Part shown: positions 1 through 8,205 of the stretch, in pieces
How positions within the stretch are numbered: the first letter of the stretch is position 1
How the letters are laid out: each line of letters starts with the position of its first letter
Source: Halomonas sp.
Lineage (GTDB): Bacteria > Pseudomonadota > Gammaproteobacteria > Pseudomonadales > Halomonadaceae
Reading direction: 5' to 3'
Assembly: GCF_020832045.1 (NCBI RefSeq)
Contig: NZ_JAFIFK010000039.1
Span: forward strand, 1-36,326
DNA: 36,326 bases
Translations under genes and position numbers: made by a program
The notes under the pieces: model-generated
Databases searched by the model: none
The model's input: the letters and a program-made list of their open reading frames with translations, nothing else
Told to the model about the DNA's origin: nothing

Positions 1-71
1 GGCAGCAGGGTGAAGCGATGCAGCAGGACGAAGCCGACCGAGAGCGGTTCTTGTGATGCGACCGGGATCAT
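1..71 (-). CDS. Partial 5' end of a probable GlxA-type AraC-family regulator
   Basis: Only the first 23 codons are present; the gene runs off the left edge. The start ATG at 71 has an AAGGA-like ribosome site about ten bases upstream. The peptide has a hydrophobic beta-strand pattern (VGFVLL, then HRFTLL) typical of the first strand of the DJ-1/PfpI-like domain at the N terminus of GlxA-family AraC regulators. That assignment is an inference from a very short stretch and could be wrong. It is co-directional with moaA, which ends 100 bp away, so it could be the last gene of the nar operon or an unrelated neighbour. Confidence 0.35.
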   Translation of the reverse strand, partial: MIPVASQEPLSVGFVLLHRFTLL

Positions 72-170
72 GGCGAACGTCCTTTTGGCAGGGCTCGATA
101 CTCTACCCCGACATTGCTCTTGACGCTCGTGCCGGTCAAGCCAGCGGACGAACCCTCGGGGTTGTCTCCG

Positions 171-1157
171 TCAGCCCCCGGTCATGTTCATGAAGCGCAC
201 CACCTGCACGTCGCCGTCGGTGGTGAAGTGGTGGCGCTCGGGTTTTTTCTGCATGGCCGCGACGATGGCGGCCTTGAGTCGTTCGAGATCGCCGGGGTGG
301 CGGCGCATCACCGCACGCAGGTCGACGGAGTGCTCGTTGCCCAGGCACAGCAGCAGGCGGCCCTCGGCGGTGACCCGTACGCGGTTGCAGGCGGCGCAGA
401 AATTGTGGCTGTGGGGCGAGATAAAGCCGATACGCGAGTCGCTGTCGGCCATGCGGTAGTAGCGCGACGGCCCCAGGGTCGTTTCGGTGGTGGGCAGCAG
501 CGTGTGGCGCTCCTCGATGGCGGCGCGCACGTCGTCGCTTGAACAGAAGGTCTCCGCGCGGTCGTGGCTAATGGTCTGTCCCAGCGGCATCTCCTCGATG
601 AAGCTGATGTCCACCCGCTCCCGGCGGGCGAATTCCACCAGGTCGAGCACTTCGTCGTCGTTGCGCCCCTTGAGGATCACTGCGTTGAGCTTGATGCGCT
701 GGAAACCTGCCTCGCGGGCGGCGCGCATGCCGTCGATCACCCTGGCCAGGTCGCCGGTGCGGGTCAGGGCGCGAAAGCGTTCGGGGTCGAGCGAGTCGAG
801 GCTGATATTGAGCCGCTTGAGCCCGCCCTGGTACAAGGCACGGACGTGCTTGACGAGCCCCGAGCCGTTAGTGGTCATGCCGAAGTCGCGCAGGCCCGGC
901 AGCGCGCCGAGCTCCGCTACCAGCTCATCGATGCCACGGCGCACCAGCGGCTCGCCGCCGGTCAGACGAATCTTCTCCACCCCGAGCTCGACGAAGGCCC
1001 GCGACAGCGTGGCGATCTCCTCCAGGGTCAGCAGCCTGGCCCGAGGCAGGAAGGTCATCTCCTCGGCCATGCAGTAGACGCAGCGGAAGTCGCAGCGGTC
1101 GGTGACCGACAAGCGGACGTAGCGCACGCTGCGGCCGAAACCATCGATCAGGCTCAT
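171..1157 (-). CDS. moaA: GTP 3',8-cyclase MoaA (molybdenum cofactor step 1)
   Basis: This is a radical SAM enzyme that, with MoaC, turns GTP into cyclic pyranopterin monophosphate, the first step of molybdenum cofactor synthesis in the cytoplasm. The N-terminal CX3CX2C cluster is at C22, C26 and C29. The C-terminal cluster that binds the second 4Fe-4S and GTP is at C254, C257 and C271, and the protein ends in the conserved Gly-Gly tail. At 328 residues it has the normal family length. GAGGAG precedes the ATG, which overlaps the stop of the upstream DGC gene by four bases (ATGA), so translation is probably coupled. It is the last recognisable gene of the operon headed by narG. A dedicated moaA in a nar operon is also known from Pseudomonas, where it supplies cofactor when NarG is induced. 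Confidence 0.95.
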   Translation of the reverse strand: MSLIDGFGRSVRYVRLSVTDRCDFRCVYCMAEEMTFLPRARLLTLEEIATLSRAFVELGVEKIRLTGGEPLVRRGIDELVAELGALPGLRDFGMTTNGSGLVKHVRALYQGGLKRLNISLDSLDPERFRALTRTGDLARVIDGMRAAREAGFQRIKLNAVILKGRNDDEVLDLVEFARRERVDISFIEEMPLGQTISHDRAETFCSSDDVRAAIEERHTLLPTTETTLGPSRYYRMADSDSRIGFISPHSHNFCAACNRVRVTAEGRLLLCLGNEHSVDLRAVMRRHPGDLERLKAAIVAAMQKKPERHHFTTDGDVQVVRFMNMTGG

Positions 1158-1573
1158 GCGTTCTCCTCGGCTCTTGCTTCGACATGGGCTGCGGCGCCCA
1201 TCGGCAGTCGGGCTATCAGCTCGCCGACCTGCTCGGCCACCTCGTTGACGGTCTCATCGTCGTAGCTCTGGCCGCGACGCTTGCGAAAGCCCTGTTCGTA
1301 GAGCTTGACGTGTTCGGTGGCCTTCACCCCGGCCGTGGCCAGGCAGTGGGTCACGCAGTGCATCTGGCAGCCGTCGATGGCGATGATGGGCCGGCCGGAG
1401 CGTGCGATGCGTACCAGCCCGGGCACACCGCCACCTACGCCTGAGATGCAGGACATCTCGGCGATACCTGTGTGATCGAGCCTCACCGCTACATCGTTGG
1501 CCAGTTGCGCCACGTCGGAGCAGCCGGAACAGGAGTAGACCAGAGTACGGGGCTTGTTAGCGGTTCGGGGCAT
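1154..1573 (-). CDS. DGC-domain putative metal-binding protein
   Basis: This 139-residue cytoplasmic protein matches the DGC family, named for its Asp-Gly-Cys motif, here at residues 67-69. Six cysteines are well placed for metal or cluster binding: C15, C18, C42, C69, C73 and C77. The family is called a putative zinc-binding family, but its biochemical role is unsettled. I chose the ATG at 1573 because GGGAG lies just upstream; an in-frame TTG at 1585 would add four residues but has no such site. The gene sits between the Crp/Fnr regulator and moaA and overlaps moaA by four bases, so it is co-expressed with nitrate reductase. A role in metal handling or cofactor insertion under anaerobiosis is inference from context. 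Confidence 0.75.
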   Translation of the reverse strand: MPRTANKPRTLVYSCSGCSDVAQLANDVAVRLDHTGIAEMSCISGVGGGVPGLVRIARSGRPIIAIDGCQMHCVTHCLATAGVKATEHVKLYEQGFRKRRGQSYDDETVNEVAEQVGELIARLPMGAAAHVEARAEENA

Positions 1574-1627
1574 AGCGTCTCCCAACTTCCATCAGAGCGA
1601 ACGCTCACCACGAAACGGTGGTGAGGA

Positions 1628-2371
1628 TCAGTCGTCTGCCAGCATGGCGTCGCGCAGCTTCTGTTCGTCGAGCACCGTCAGCCGCTGACGGTCGATGCCG
1701 ATCACACCGCCGTCACGCAGCTTGGCCAGCAGCCGTGACAGGGTTTCCGGCGTCATGGCCAGCTGAGCGGCGAGCCAGCGCTTGGGGATGGACAGGCGCA
1801 CGACGCGTGGAGTACGGCTGCGCCCGGAAGGAAGCTGGCGCAGGATATAGCTGACCAGCCGCGACATGGCGTCGGCCTGGGTCAGCAGGGCCAGGTCCTC
1901 GAGCCGCTCGGTAAGCTCCAGCGCCAGTCGACTCATGAACTCGGCGCGACAGCTCGGCTGGCGGTCCATGATCTCGCGACAGCGCTGGGCGGGAATCGCC
2001 AGCACGTGGGTGCGCCGCAGCGCCTCGGCGGAATAGAGATAGACACCGGCGCTGGAGACCATGCTCAGCTCGCCCAGGGTGCCGCCGCGCTCGACGCAGC
2101 GTATGGTGGCCAAACGACCGTCACCGGCGCTGCGCGCCAGGCGTACCGCACCGTTGATGACGATGTAGAGCCAGTGGGCAGGGGCGTCCTGACGGAACAG
2201 CCATTCGCGGGTCTTCAGCGACTGCAGCTCGGAGTCCTGCAGCAGCGCCGTGACCTCTTCCTCATCCAGCTCGCTGAGCCACGGCACGCCGTTGACCAGT
2301 TCGCGCAGCTGCTTGGGCTTGAACAGTAAGTCAGTCGACGAACTGTCCGGCGGGTAGATAGGGGTATTCAT
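1628..2371 (-). CDS. Crp/Fnr-family transcription regulator, Dnr-like
   Basis: This 247-residue protein has an N-terminal cyclic-nucleotide-type sensor barrel (about 25-140), a dimerisation helix, and a C-terminal helix-turn-helix (about 194-216). The recognition helix carries E209, S212 and R213, the residues with which Fnr reads TTGAT/C half-sites. The N terminus lacks the cysteine cluster of oxygen-sensing Fnr, so it resembles the Dnr/Nnr group, which respond to NO through heme. That subgroup assignment is inference. The start lies 41 bases inside moeA and is preceded by a strong GGAGGAAGG, so the overlap looks real and translation coupled. Its likely targets are the TTGAC-N4-GTCAA boxes before norC, norE, nnrS and nirC/nirD. 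No such box was found at narG. Confidence 0.88.
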   Translation of the reverse strand: MNTPIYPPDSSSTDLLFKPKQLRELVNGVPWLSELDEEEVTALLQDSELQSLKTREWLFRQDAPAHWLYIVINGAVRLARSAGDGRLATIRCVERGGTLGELSMVSSAGVYLYSAEALRRTHVLAIPAQRCREIMDRQPSCRAEFMSRLALELTERLEDLALLTQADAMSRLVSYILRQLPSGRSRTPRVVRLSIPKRWLAAQLAMTPETLSRLLAKLRDGGVIGIDRQRLTVLDEQKLRDAMLADD

Positions 2372-3572
2372 GACCTTCCTCCACGTCGGTATCGGCGGCC
2401 ATCATCAGATAGCCCTGCGCCTGGCTGGCTGCATGCAGCATATGGGAGCCCTGCCCGCCGGCCAGCAAGGCTACCGGATGGCCACCCTGCCAGTCGATAA
2501 CGACGCGTAACAGCTCGCGACGCCCCGGGCTTCCCCGCCGCGAGAAGCCGGCGTGGACGCGATATTGTTGTAGTGGCCCGACGGTGCGCCCCTGGCAGCC
2601 CTGCACGAAGGGTCTGGCCAACAGGTGCCAACCCACCAGCGAGGCCACGGGGTTGCCCGGCAGCCCGATCAGCGGCACGCCTTCGGGCGAGCCATCATCC
2701 AAGTAGCCGAAGGCGAACGGCTTGCCCGGCTTCATCGCCACGCCATGAAACAGAAGACCGCCCAGCTCATCCAGCACGGGCCGCACGTGATCCTCCTCGC
2801 CCACCGATACCCCGCCGGTGCAGACCACCAGGTCGGCACCGTCCCGGGCGGCGATGAAGGCCTGCCGCAGGGCGGCGGGATCGTCGGCGATGATGCCGAG
2901 ATCGAGCACGTCGCAGTCGTCCTGCTCCAGCAGCGTCTTCAGCATCACCCGGTTGCTGTTGTACACCAGCCCACCAGCGAACGGCTCGCCCGGCTCGATC
3001 AGCTCGTCGCCGGTGGAGATCAGCGCTACCTTGAGGCGCGGCAATACCGGCACTTCGGCGATGCCCTGGCTCGCCAGCAGCGCCAGCGCCGCAGCATTCA
3101 GCGTCCATCCCGCCGACAGCAGCGGCGCGCCCTCGCGATACTCCTCACCACGACGGCGAATGTTGGCGCCGAACTTCGCTTCGCCGACGACGTGCATTCG
3201 CCCCGCCTCGTCGAGACGCACCCGCTCCTGGGGCACCACGCAATCGGCCCCTTCCGGAACCGGTGCGCCGGTGAAGATACGTGCACAGCCGCCCTCGGGA
3301 AGAGACGCCGTGCCGGCCCCCGCCGGCACCCGCATGACCACCGGCAGGCCAGCCTCTGAAAGCTCCGCCAGGCGCAGGGCATAGCCGTCCATGGCGCTGT
3401 TGTCGACCCCGGGCATGTCGTGTCGCGCGCTCAGATCGCGAGCCAACACGCGTCCGGCAGCCTGTTCCAGCGCCACGAGTTCCACCCCCTGTACCGGTTC
3501 GGCCGCGGCGATCATGCGTGCTCTGGCCACGTCCAGATCGAGCAGTCCCTTGGCAAGGGTGGCACAGCTCAT
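2331..3572 (-). CDS. moeA: Molybdopterin molybdenumtransferase MoeA
   Basis: MoeA inserts molybdate into adenylylated molybdopterin to give active molybdenum cofactor. The 413 residues carry the expected landmarks: DNSAMDGYA at 57-65, STGDEL at 186-191, GGVSVGEEDHV at 253-263, KPGKP at 281-285 and GLPGNP at 303-308. Length matches the family. The start overlaps the moaB stop by four bases, and its 3' end carries the ribosome site and start of the downstream Crp/Fnr gene. Placed in the nar operon, it probably raises cofactor supply when NarG is made. The housekeeping copy, if any, would be elsewhere. Confidence 0.95.
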   Translation of the reverse strand: MSCATLAKGLLDLDVARARMIAAAEPVQGVELVALEQAAGRVLARDLSARHDMPGVDNSAMDGYALRLAELSEAGLPVVMRVPAGAGTASLPEGGCARIFTGAPVPEGADCVVPQERVRLDEAGRMHVVGEAKFGANIRRRGEEYREGAPLLSAGWTLNAAALALLASQGIAEVPVLPRLKVALISTGDELIEPGEPFAGGLVYNSNRVMLKTLLEQDDCDVLDLGIIADDPAALRQAFIAARDGADLVVCTGGVSVGEEDHVRPVLDELGGLLFHGVAMKPGKPFAFGYLDDGSPEGVPLIGLPGNPVASLVGWHLLARPFVQGCQGRTVGPLQQYRVHAGFSRRGSPGRRELLRVVIDWQGGHPVALLAGGQGSHMLHAASQAQGYLMMAADTDVEEGHEYPYLPAGQFVD

Positions 3573-4153
3573 GCGCGTGCTCCTTGACCATGGTCAGGCA
3601 CTTTCGGTAACTCTCGAGTGCCACACGCCTGCTGCTCGGACATGACCATGGCGACGAAGTTGCAGGGCCGGGTCCGGGCATCGAGCTGGTTTTCGAGGAT
3701 CCCGTCCCAGGCCGTGGCACAGGCCTTGGGCGAACCGGGCATGGCAAAGATGAGAGTGCGGTTGGCGACCCCGCCCACAGCCCGCGACTGAATGGTAGAG
3801 GTGCCGATACTTTCGAAGGAGAGCTGGCGGAACAGCTCGCCGTAGCCATCCACCGAGCGGTCGAACAACGGCGTGAGCGCTTCGGGGGTCGTGTCACGCA
3901 CGGTGAAGCCGGTGCCGCCATTGACCAGGATGACCTGCACGTCATCGCGCACCACCCACTTGGAAACCACCGCGCGGATGCGATAGATGTCGTCGGGCAC
4001 GATGCGACGCTCCACCAGCGCATGGCCGGCCTCGGACAGACGCTCGCTGAGCAGGTCGCCGCTGCCGTCCTGGTCGAAGCCGCGAGTATCGGAGACTGTC
4101 AGGATGGCGATGCCGAGCGGCACGAAACGGGCGTTGGCGTGAACATGGGCCAT
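3569..4153 (-). CDS. moaB: MoaB/MogA-family molybdopterin adenylyltransferase
   Basis: This is a MoaB/Mog-fold protein that activates molybdopterin by adenylylation before MoeA loads molybdenum. SDTR at 21-24 and the GGTG loop at 79-82, followed by a conserved RDTTPEA stretch, identify the fold. The 194 residues are slightly longer than the usual 170-180 because of a C-terminal tail rich in charged residues. AGGAG lies upstream of the ATG. It follows ppiC by 11 bases and overlaps moeA by four, so moaB and moeA form a coupled pair for the last two cofactor steps. MoaB and MogA are hard to separate by eye; the name reflects general similarity. Confidence 0.9.
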   Translation of the reverse strand: MAHVHANARFVPLGIAILTVSDTRGFDQDGSGDLLSERLSEAGHALVERRIVPDDIYRIRAVVSKWVVRDDVQVILVNGGTGFTVRDTTPEALTPLFDRSVDGYGELFRQLSFESIGTSTIQSRAVGGVANRTLIFAMPGSPKACATAWDGILENQLDARTRPCNFVAMVMSEQQACGTRELPKVPDHGQGARA

Positions 4154-4164
4154 GACAATCTCTC

Positions 4165-4983
4165 CTATTGCATCAAGCTGCCGGCGGCATCGTCGTCGAG
4201 CTCTATCCCCTCGACACCGATCTCGGTTTCCAGCGCCAGCAGGTAGTGGCGCAGGGCGCGGCGAGTCGCCTGTTCGCGCAGGGTATGGCGTACAAGATCG
4301 GCGACCTGCTCGAACGGCAAACGCTCGCCGCCGGCACGCTGGTCGATGCAGACCACATGCCAGCCGTAGCGCGAGGCCAGCGGGCGGTCGTGCAGCCCTT
4401 CGGGCAGGTGCTGCAGGGCACGGTCGAGCTCGGCCACGGTCTGTCCCGGCGCCAGCCAGCCCAGCTCGCCGCCTTCGCTCTTCGAGGGACAGGCCGAGTG
4501 GCGCATGGCGAACTCGGGGAAGCGCTCGGGGATATCCTTGAGCTCTTCGAGCAGCGTCTCGGCCATGTGGTATTGGGTGTCGCGCCCTTCGGTATCGTCG
4601 GGAGCGGCGGCCAGCAGGATATGGCGAACGGCCATGCGGGTCGGTGCGCTGAAGCGCTCGGGGTCGGCGTCGAAGTAGCGACGGCAGGCTTCCTCGTTCG
4701 GCTCGGGCACCTCCAACTCCTGCTCCAGCAGGGAGGCGATGGCGATGTCGTTGTCGCCTTCATCGTCGGTATCGGCCACCAGACCGAGCTCCACGGCACG
4801 CTGGCGCAGCAGTTCGCGAACCACCAGGGCGCGTGCGGCCTGAAGCTGCGCCTCGTCGGCGGTCGCCGCCGGGTGGTACTGCATCTCCCTGGCGATGCTC
4901 TCTTCATCGATGGCCTTGGCTCCGACCTTGATGGGCGGCGGAGTGGCACGTCCGGGCAGCTGTTCGATCTCGATCATTTGCAT
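4165..4983 (-). CDS. Parvulin-type peptidyl-prolyl isomerase (PpiC/NifM-like)
   Basis: This 272-residue protein has a parvulin PpiC domain at about residues 116-216, recognisable from the VRHILLA strand, the GGELGW loop and the final RYGWHV strand. An acidic helical region of about 100 residues precedes it. There is no signal peptide or membrane segment, so it acts in the cytoplasm. Similar cytoplasmic parvulins sit next to narI in Pseudomonas nar operons; a role in folding or maturing nitrate reductase is inferred from that position and not proven. AAGGAG precedes the ATG at 4983. It is separated from narI by about 165 bases that hold a palindromic repeat, the largest gap within this operon. 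Confidence 0.85.
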   Translation of the reverse strand: MQMIEIEQLPGRATPPPIKVGAKAIDEESIAREMQYHPAATADEAQLQAARALVVRELLRQRAVELGLVADTDDEGDNDIAIASLLEQELEVPEPNEEACRRYFDADPERFSAPTRMAVRHILLAAAPDDTEGRDTQYHMAETLLEELKDIPERFPEFAMRHSACPSKSEGGELGWLAPGQTVAELDRALQHLPEGLHDRPLASRYGWHVVCIDQRAGGERLPFEQVADLVRHTLREQATRRALRHYLLALETEIGVEGIELDDDAAGSLMQ

Positions 4984-5025
4984 GGTGATGACTCCTTGGA
5001 GCGCTTGTGCTGTATCGGGAGGGCG

Positions 5026-5120
5026 CCGGGGATAGGTCTTAGAGGGGGTCTTTTGCCATGGATGGCAAAAGTAGCGCCCAGGGAAGGGTTCACAGCGCCC
5101 CCTCGTAGACCTATCGCCGG
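5026..5120. repeat. Nested palindromic intergenic repeat (REP/BIME-like)
   Basis: Outer arms at 5026-5048 and 5098-5120 are inverted copies of each other with only three mismatched positions; the core GATAGGTCT...AGACCTATC pairs perfectly. Inside is a perfect 10-bp hairpin, CTTTTGCCAT at 5050-5059 and ATGGCAAAAG at 5062-5071. The element fills most of the gap between narI and ppiC. The nested form resembles dispersed intergenic repeats of gammaproteobacteria. In the transcript it would fold into a large stem that could set the ratio of narGHJI to downstream mRNA; that role is inference. Confidence 0.7.
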
Positions 5121-5149
5121 AAAAGCCCGACCCTCCCCTGCGGCCACTT

Positions 5150-5842
5150 TCAAGCCCGACGACGGACGATCTGGTAGCGCCGCGTCACATACCCGAAGGG
5201 TACGCTCCAGACGTGAACCAGCCGCGTGAAGGGGAACAGCAGGATGATTGTCAGGCCCACGAAGATATGCAGCTTATAGATCCAGGAGACCTCTTCCATG
5301 TAGTAGGCAGCGCCGCCGCCGAAGAAGACGATCGCCTGCGCCCAGCTGGCCAAGGTGACCATCATCTCGCCGTCCATGTGGCCCAGCGAGAAGAGGATAG
5401 TGACCATACCCAGTGCCGCCTGGAACACGATCAGGCCGAGGATGGCGGTATCCATGACGCTGGATGAAGCCCGCACACGAGCGTTGGTGATACGGCGATG
5501 CAGCAGCATGGCGCCCCCCACCAGGCACATGGCACCGGCGATGCCACCCACCACGATGGCGAGGAGCTGCTTGGTGCTGGGGTCGAGGAAGCGGTCGTAC
5601 ATCCAGTGCGGCGTCAGCATGCCGAACAGGTGGCCGAAGAAGATCACGATGATGCCGACATGGAACAGGTTGCTGGCCAGCCGCAAGTTCTTGGTCGTCA
5701 GCATCTGGCTCGAGCCGGTCTTCCAGGTGAACTGGCCATGGTCGTAGCGCATCAGGCTGCCGATCAGGAAGACGGTGCCCACCAGGTACGGGTAATAGCC
5801 GTAGATCAGGTGGTTGAAGTAGGTGGAAATGGCGTCAAACAT
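5150..5842 (-). CDS. narI: Respiratory nitrate reductase gamma subunit NarI (cytochrome b)
   Basis: NarI is the membrane diheme cytochrome b that oxidises quinol and passes electrons to NarH. The 230 residues form five hydrophobic segments. The four heme-ligand histidines are H61, H71, H192 and H210, spaced exactly as H56, H66, H187 and H205 of the E. coli protein. It starts 13 bases after the narJ stop and is part of the narGHJI run. Downstream is a palindromic repeat and then ppiC. Nothing unusual is seen in the protein itself. Confidence 0.96.
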   Translation of the reverse strand: MFDAISTYFNHLIYGYYPYLVGTVFLIGSLMRYDHGQFTWKTGSSQMLTTKNLRLASNLFHVGIIVIFFGHLFGMLTPHWMYDRFLDPSTKQLLAIVVGGIAGAMCLVGGAMLLHRRITNARVRASSSVMDTAILGLIVFQAALGMVTILFSLGHMDGEMMVTLASWAQAIVFFGGGAAYYMEEVSWIYKLHIFVGLTIILLFPFTRLVHVWSVPFGYVTRRYQIVRRRA

Positions 5843-5855
5843 GACAAGTCTCCTG

Positions 5856-6650
5856 TTAACCGTTCACGCGAGGCGCATCCGCCTCGGGTGACATGATCCG
5901 CACCGTCTGGCTCGGGGTCTGCCGCTTGCGCTCGGCCAGTCGCCGCCCTTCGGCGGACTGCAGCGCGCAATCCTCGTCGGATTTGGCGGAGAAACGCACC
6001 GCCTCTTCCTCCCATACCGCGTCCAGCGCTTCGGGGGTGTCGTCGCGCTTCTCGCCGACCACCGCCTCGCGCTGCGCCTCGACGTCGTCTTCGGCATCGA
6101 TCAGCGCCAGCAGGGCACGGGTGACCAGTGCCTGGTCGGCGCCGCGTTCTTCCAGACGCGCAGTGAGCAGTGCCAGGATGTGGCGTATCTCGCCCAGCCA
6201 GCGGCCGATCTCCTCGTCGCTGCGGGTGGAGAGATACTCCAGGAACAGCGGCAGGTAATCGGGCAGCTCGCGAGCGTCGAGCTCGAAGCCGGCGGCCTTG
6301 TACTCGTCGATCAGGTCGACCATGGCCTGGCCGCGGTCGCGGGATTCGCCGTGGACGTGTTCGAACAGCAGCAGCGAGTGGGCGCGGCCCTTGTCGAACA
6401 GCGCCACGTACTCGGACTGCAGCTCCAGCAGATCGGCCTCGGAGAGACGCTGACACCAACTCATCAGGTCGGCCTTGAGCGCCGCCGGCAGGCGGCGCTC
6501 GACGTAGAGCGCTTCGATCAGCTCATCCACGGCGCCCTGCAGCGCCTCGGTGGGGTAGTCCAGCAGGCGGGCCAGCACGCGCAGGCTGCGCATGCCAAGC
6601 TCGGGCTGAACGGCGATATCGGCGGACAGTTGCAGCGCTGCATCAGCCAT
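5856..6650 (-). CDS. narJ: Nitrate reductase assembly chaperone NarJ (delta subunit)
   Basis: NarJ is the cytoplasmic chaperone of the TorD/NarJ family that binds NarG and is needed for molybdenum cofactor insertion and for docking NarGH on NarI. The N-terminal half shows the typical LARLLDYPTE start and the SEYVALFDKGR and LFEHVHGESRDRG segments. The C-terminal third is charged and probably disordered. At 264 residues it is somewhat longer than the E. coli protein because of this tail. AAGGAG stands before the ATG, which overlaps the narH end by eight bases. Its place between narH and narI is the standard order. Confidence 0.95.
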   Translation of the reverse strand: MADAALQLSADIAVQPELGMRSLRVLARLLDYPTEALQGAVDELIEALYVERRLPAALKADLMSWCQRLSEADLLELQSEYVALFDKGRAHSLLLFEHVHGESRDRGQAMVDLIDEYKAAGFELDARELPDYLPLFLEYLSTRSDEEIGRWLGEIRHILALLTARLEERGADQALVTRALLALIDAEDDVEAQREAVVGEKRDDTPEALDAVWEEEAVRFSAKSDEDCALQSAEGRRLAERKRQTPSQTVRIMSPEADAPRVNG

Positions 6651-8205
6651 TGTGAGTCTCCTTAGTGCCAGTTTTCGGGTCGAAGACGTCTACCGGCTTC
6701 ACCAGCGAGCTGGTCTGCTTGCGGCCGTTGAACAGGCTCGGTTTGCTCTCGCCGTGGCAGCCGTCGCCGAAGCTGAAGCCGCAGCCGCCGCGCTCGGGGA
6801 ACGCTTCGGTAGCCATTTCGCGGTGGCTGGTGGGGATCACGAAACGATCCTCGTAGTTGGCAATGGCCAGATAGCGGTACATCTCCTCCACCTGAGCCTC
6901 GCTGAGGCCGACGGCATCGAGCACATCGGTGTCGTGCTTGCCTTCGACGTGACGGTTACGCATGAACACGCGCATCGCCATCAGCCGCTTGAGCGCCAGC
7001 ACGACGGGCTCCTCCTCACCGGCGGTGAGCATGTTGGCGAGATACTGCACCGGGATGCGCAGCGACTCGATCTTGGGCAGCACGCCGTCGTACTCCACCT
7101 TGCCGGCCTCGGCGGCCGACTGGATCGGCGACAGCGGTGGCACATACCAGACCATCGGCAGGGTGCGGTACTCGGGGTGCAGCGGCAGCGCCAGCCCCCA
7201 GTCCATGGCCATCTTGTAGACCGGGCTCTCCTGGGCGGCCTTGATCACGTTGTCGGCGATGCCGTCACGCTTGGCCTGGGCAATCACCTCGGGGTCGTTG
7301 GGATCGAGGAAGATCTCGCGCTGGCGATGGTAGAGGTCGCGCACGTCCGGCGAGCTTGCCACTTCCTCGATACGGTCGGCGTCATAGAGCAGCACGCCGA
7401 GGTAGCGAATACGGCCCACGCAGGTCTCGGAGCACACGGTCGGCATGCCCGCTTCTATGCGCGGGTAGCAGAAGATGCACTTCTCGGACTTGCCGGTCTT
7501 CCAGTTGTAGTAGATCTTCTTGTACGGGCAGCCGGAGATGCACATCCGCCAGCCGCGGCACTTGTCCTGGTCGATCAGAACGATGCCGTCCTCTTCGCGC
7601 TTGTAAATCGCACCGCTGGGGCACGAGGCCACGCACGTCGGATTCAAGCAGTGCTCGCACAGGCGCGGCAGGTACATCATGAAGGTGTTTTCGAACTGAC
7701 CGTAGATATCGGCCTGCACCTTCTCGAAGTTCTTGTCCTTGCGCCGCTTGGCGAACTCGGTGCCGAGGATCTCCTCCCAGTTGGGGCCCCATTCGATCTT
7801 CTTCATGCGCTCGCCGGAAATCAGCGAGCGGGGGCGCGCCACCGGCTGGTGATCGCCCTGCTTGGCGGTGTGCAGGTGCTGATAGTCGAAGTCGAACGGT
7901 TCGTAATATTCGTCGATCACGGGCAGGTCGGGGTTGGCGAAGATGTTCGCCAGCACCCGCCACTTGCCACCGATACGCGGCTCGATCTTGCCGTCGGGGC
8001 GACGCAGCCAGCCGCCCTTCCACTTGTCCTGGTTCTCCCACTCTTTGGGATAGCCGATACCGGGCTTGGTTTCGACGTTGTTGAACCAGGCGTATTCCAT
8101 GCCTTCACGGCTGGTCCAGACGTTTTTGCAGGTGACCGAGCAGGTGTGACAGCCGATGCACTTGTCGAGGTTGAGGACCATGCCTACCTGGGAACGAATC
8201 TTCAT
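6643..8205 (-). CDS. narH: Respiratory nitrate reductase beta subunit NarH (Fe-S)
   Basis: NarH carries the electron wire between NarI and NarG: three 4Fe-4S clusters and one 3Fe-4S cluster. The first cysteine group is C16, C19, C22 and C26, as in E. coli. Further groups are C183/186/191/195, C216/C222/C226 with tryptophan W219 in place of a cysteine ligand (the hallmark of the 3Fe-4S site), and C243/C246/C258/C262. The 520 residues match the family. The start overlaps the narG stop by four bases. It is cytoplasmic and anchored through NarI. Confidence 0.97.
   Translation of the reverse strand: MKIRSQVGMVLNLDKCIGCHTCSVTCKNVWTSREGMEYAWFNNVETKPGIGYPKEWENQDKWKGGWLRRPDGKIEPRIGGKWRVLANIFANPDLPVIDEYYEPFDFDYQHLHTAKQGDHQPVARPRSLISGERMKKIEWGPNWEEILGTEFAKRRKDKNFEKVQADIYGQFENTFMMYLPRLCEHCLNPTCVASCPSGAIYKREEDGIVLIDQDKCRGWRMCISGCPYKKIYYNWKTGKSEKCIFCYPRIEAGMPTVCSETCVGRIRYLGVLLYDADRIEEVASSPDVRDLYHRQREIFLDPNDPEVIAQAKRDGIADNVIKAAQESPVYKMAMDWGLALPLHPEYRTLPMVWYVPPLSPIQSAAEAGKVEYDGVLPKIESLRIPVQYLANMLTAGEEEPVVLALKRLMAMRVFMRNRHVEGKHDTDVLDAVGLSEAQVEEMYRYLAIANYEDRFVIPTSHREMATEAFPERGGCGFSFGDGCHGESKPSLFNGRKQTSSLVKPVDVFDPKTGTKETHNG

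Noticed and set aside
4168..5229. Long plus-strand reading frame opposite ppiC
   Set aside because: It is antisense to a gene with a clear parvulin domain; long shadow frames are common at this GC content.
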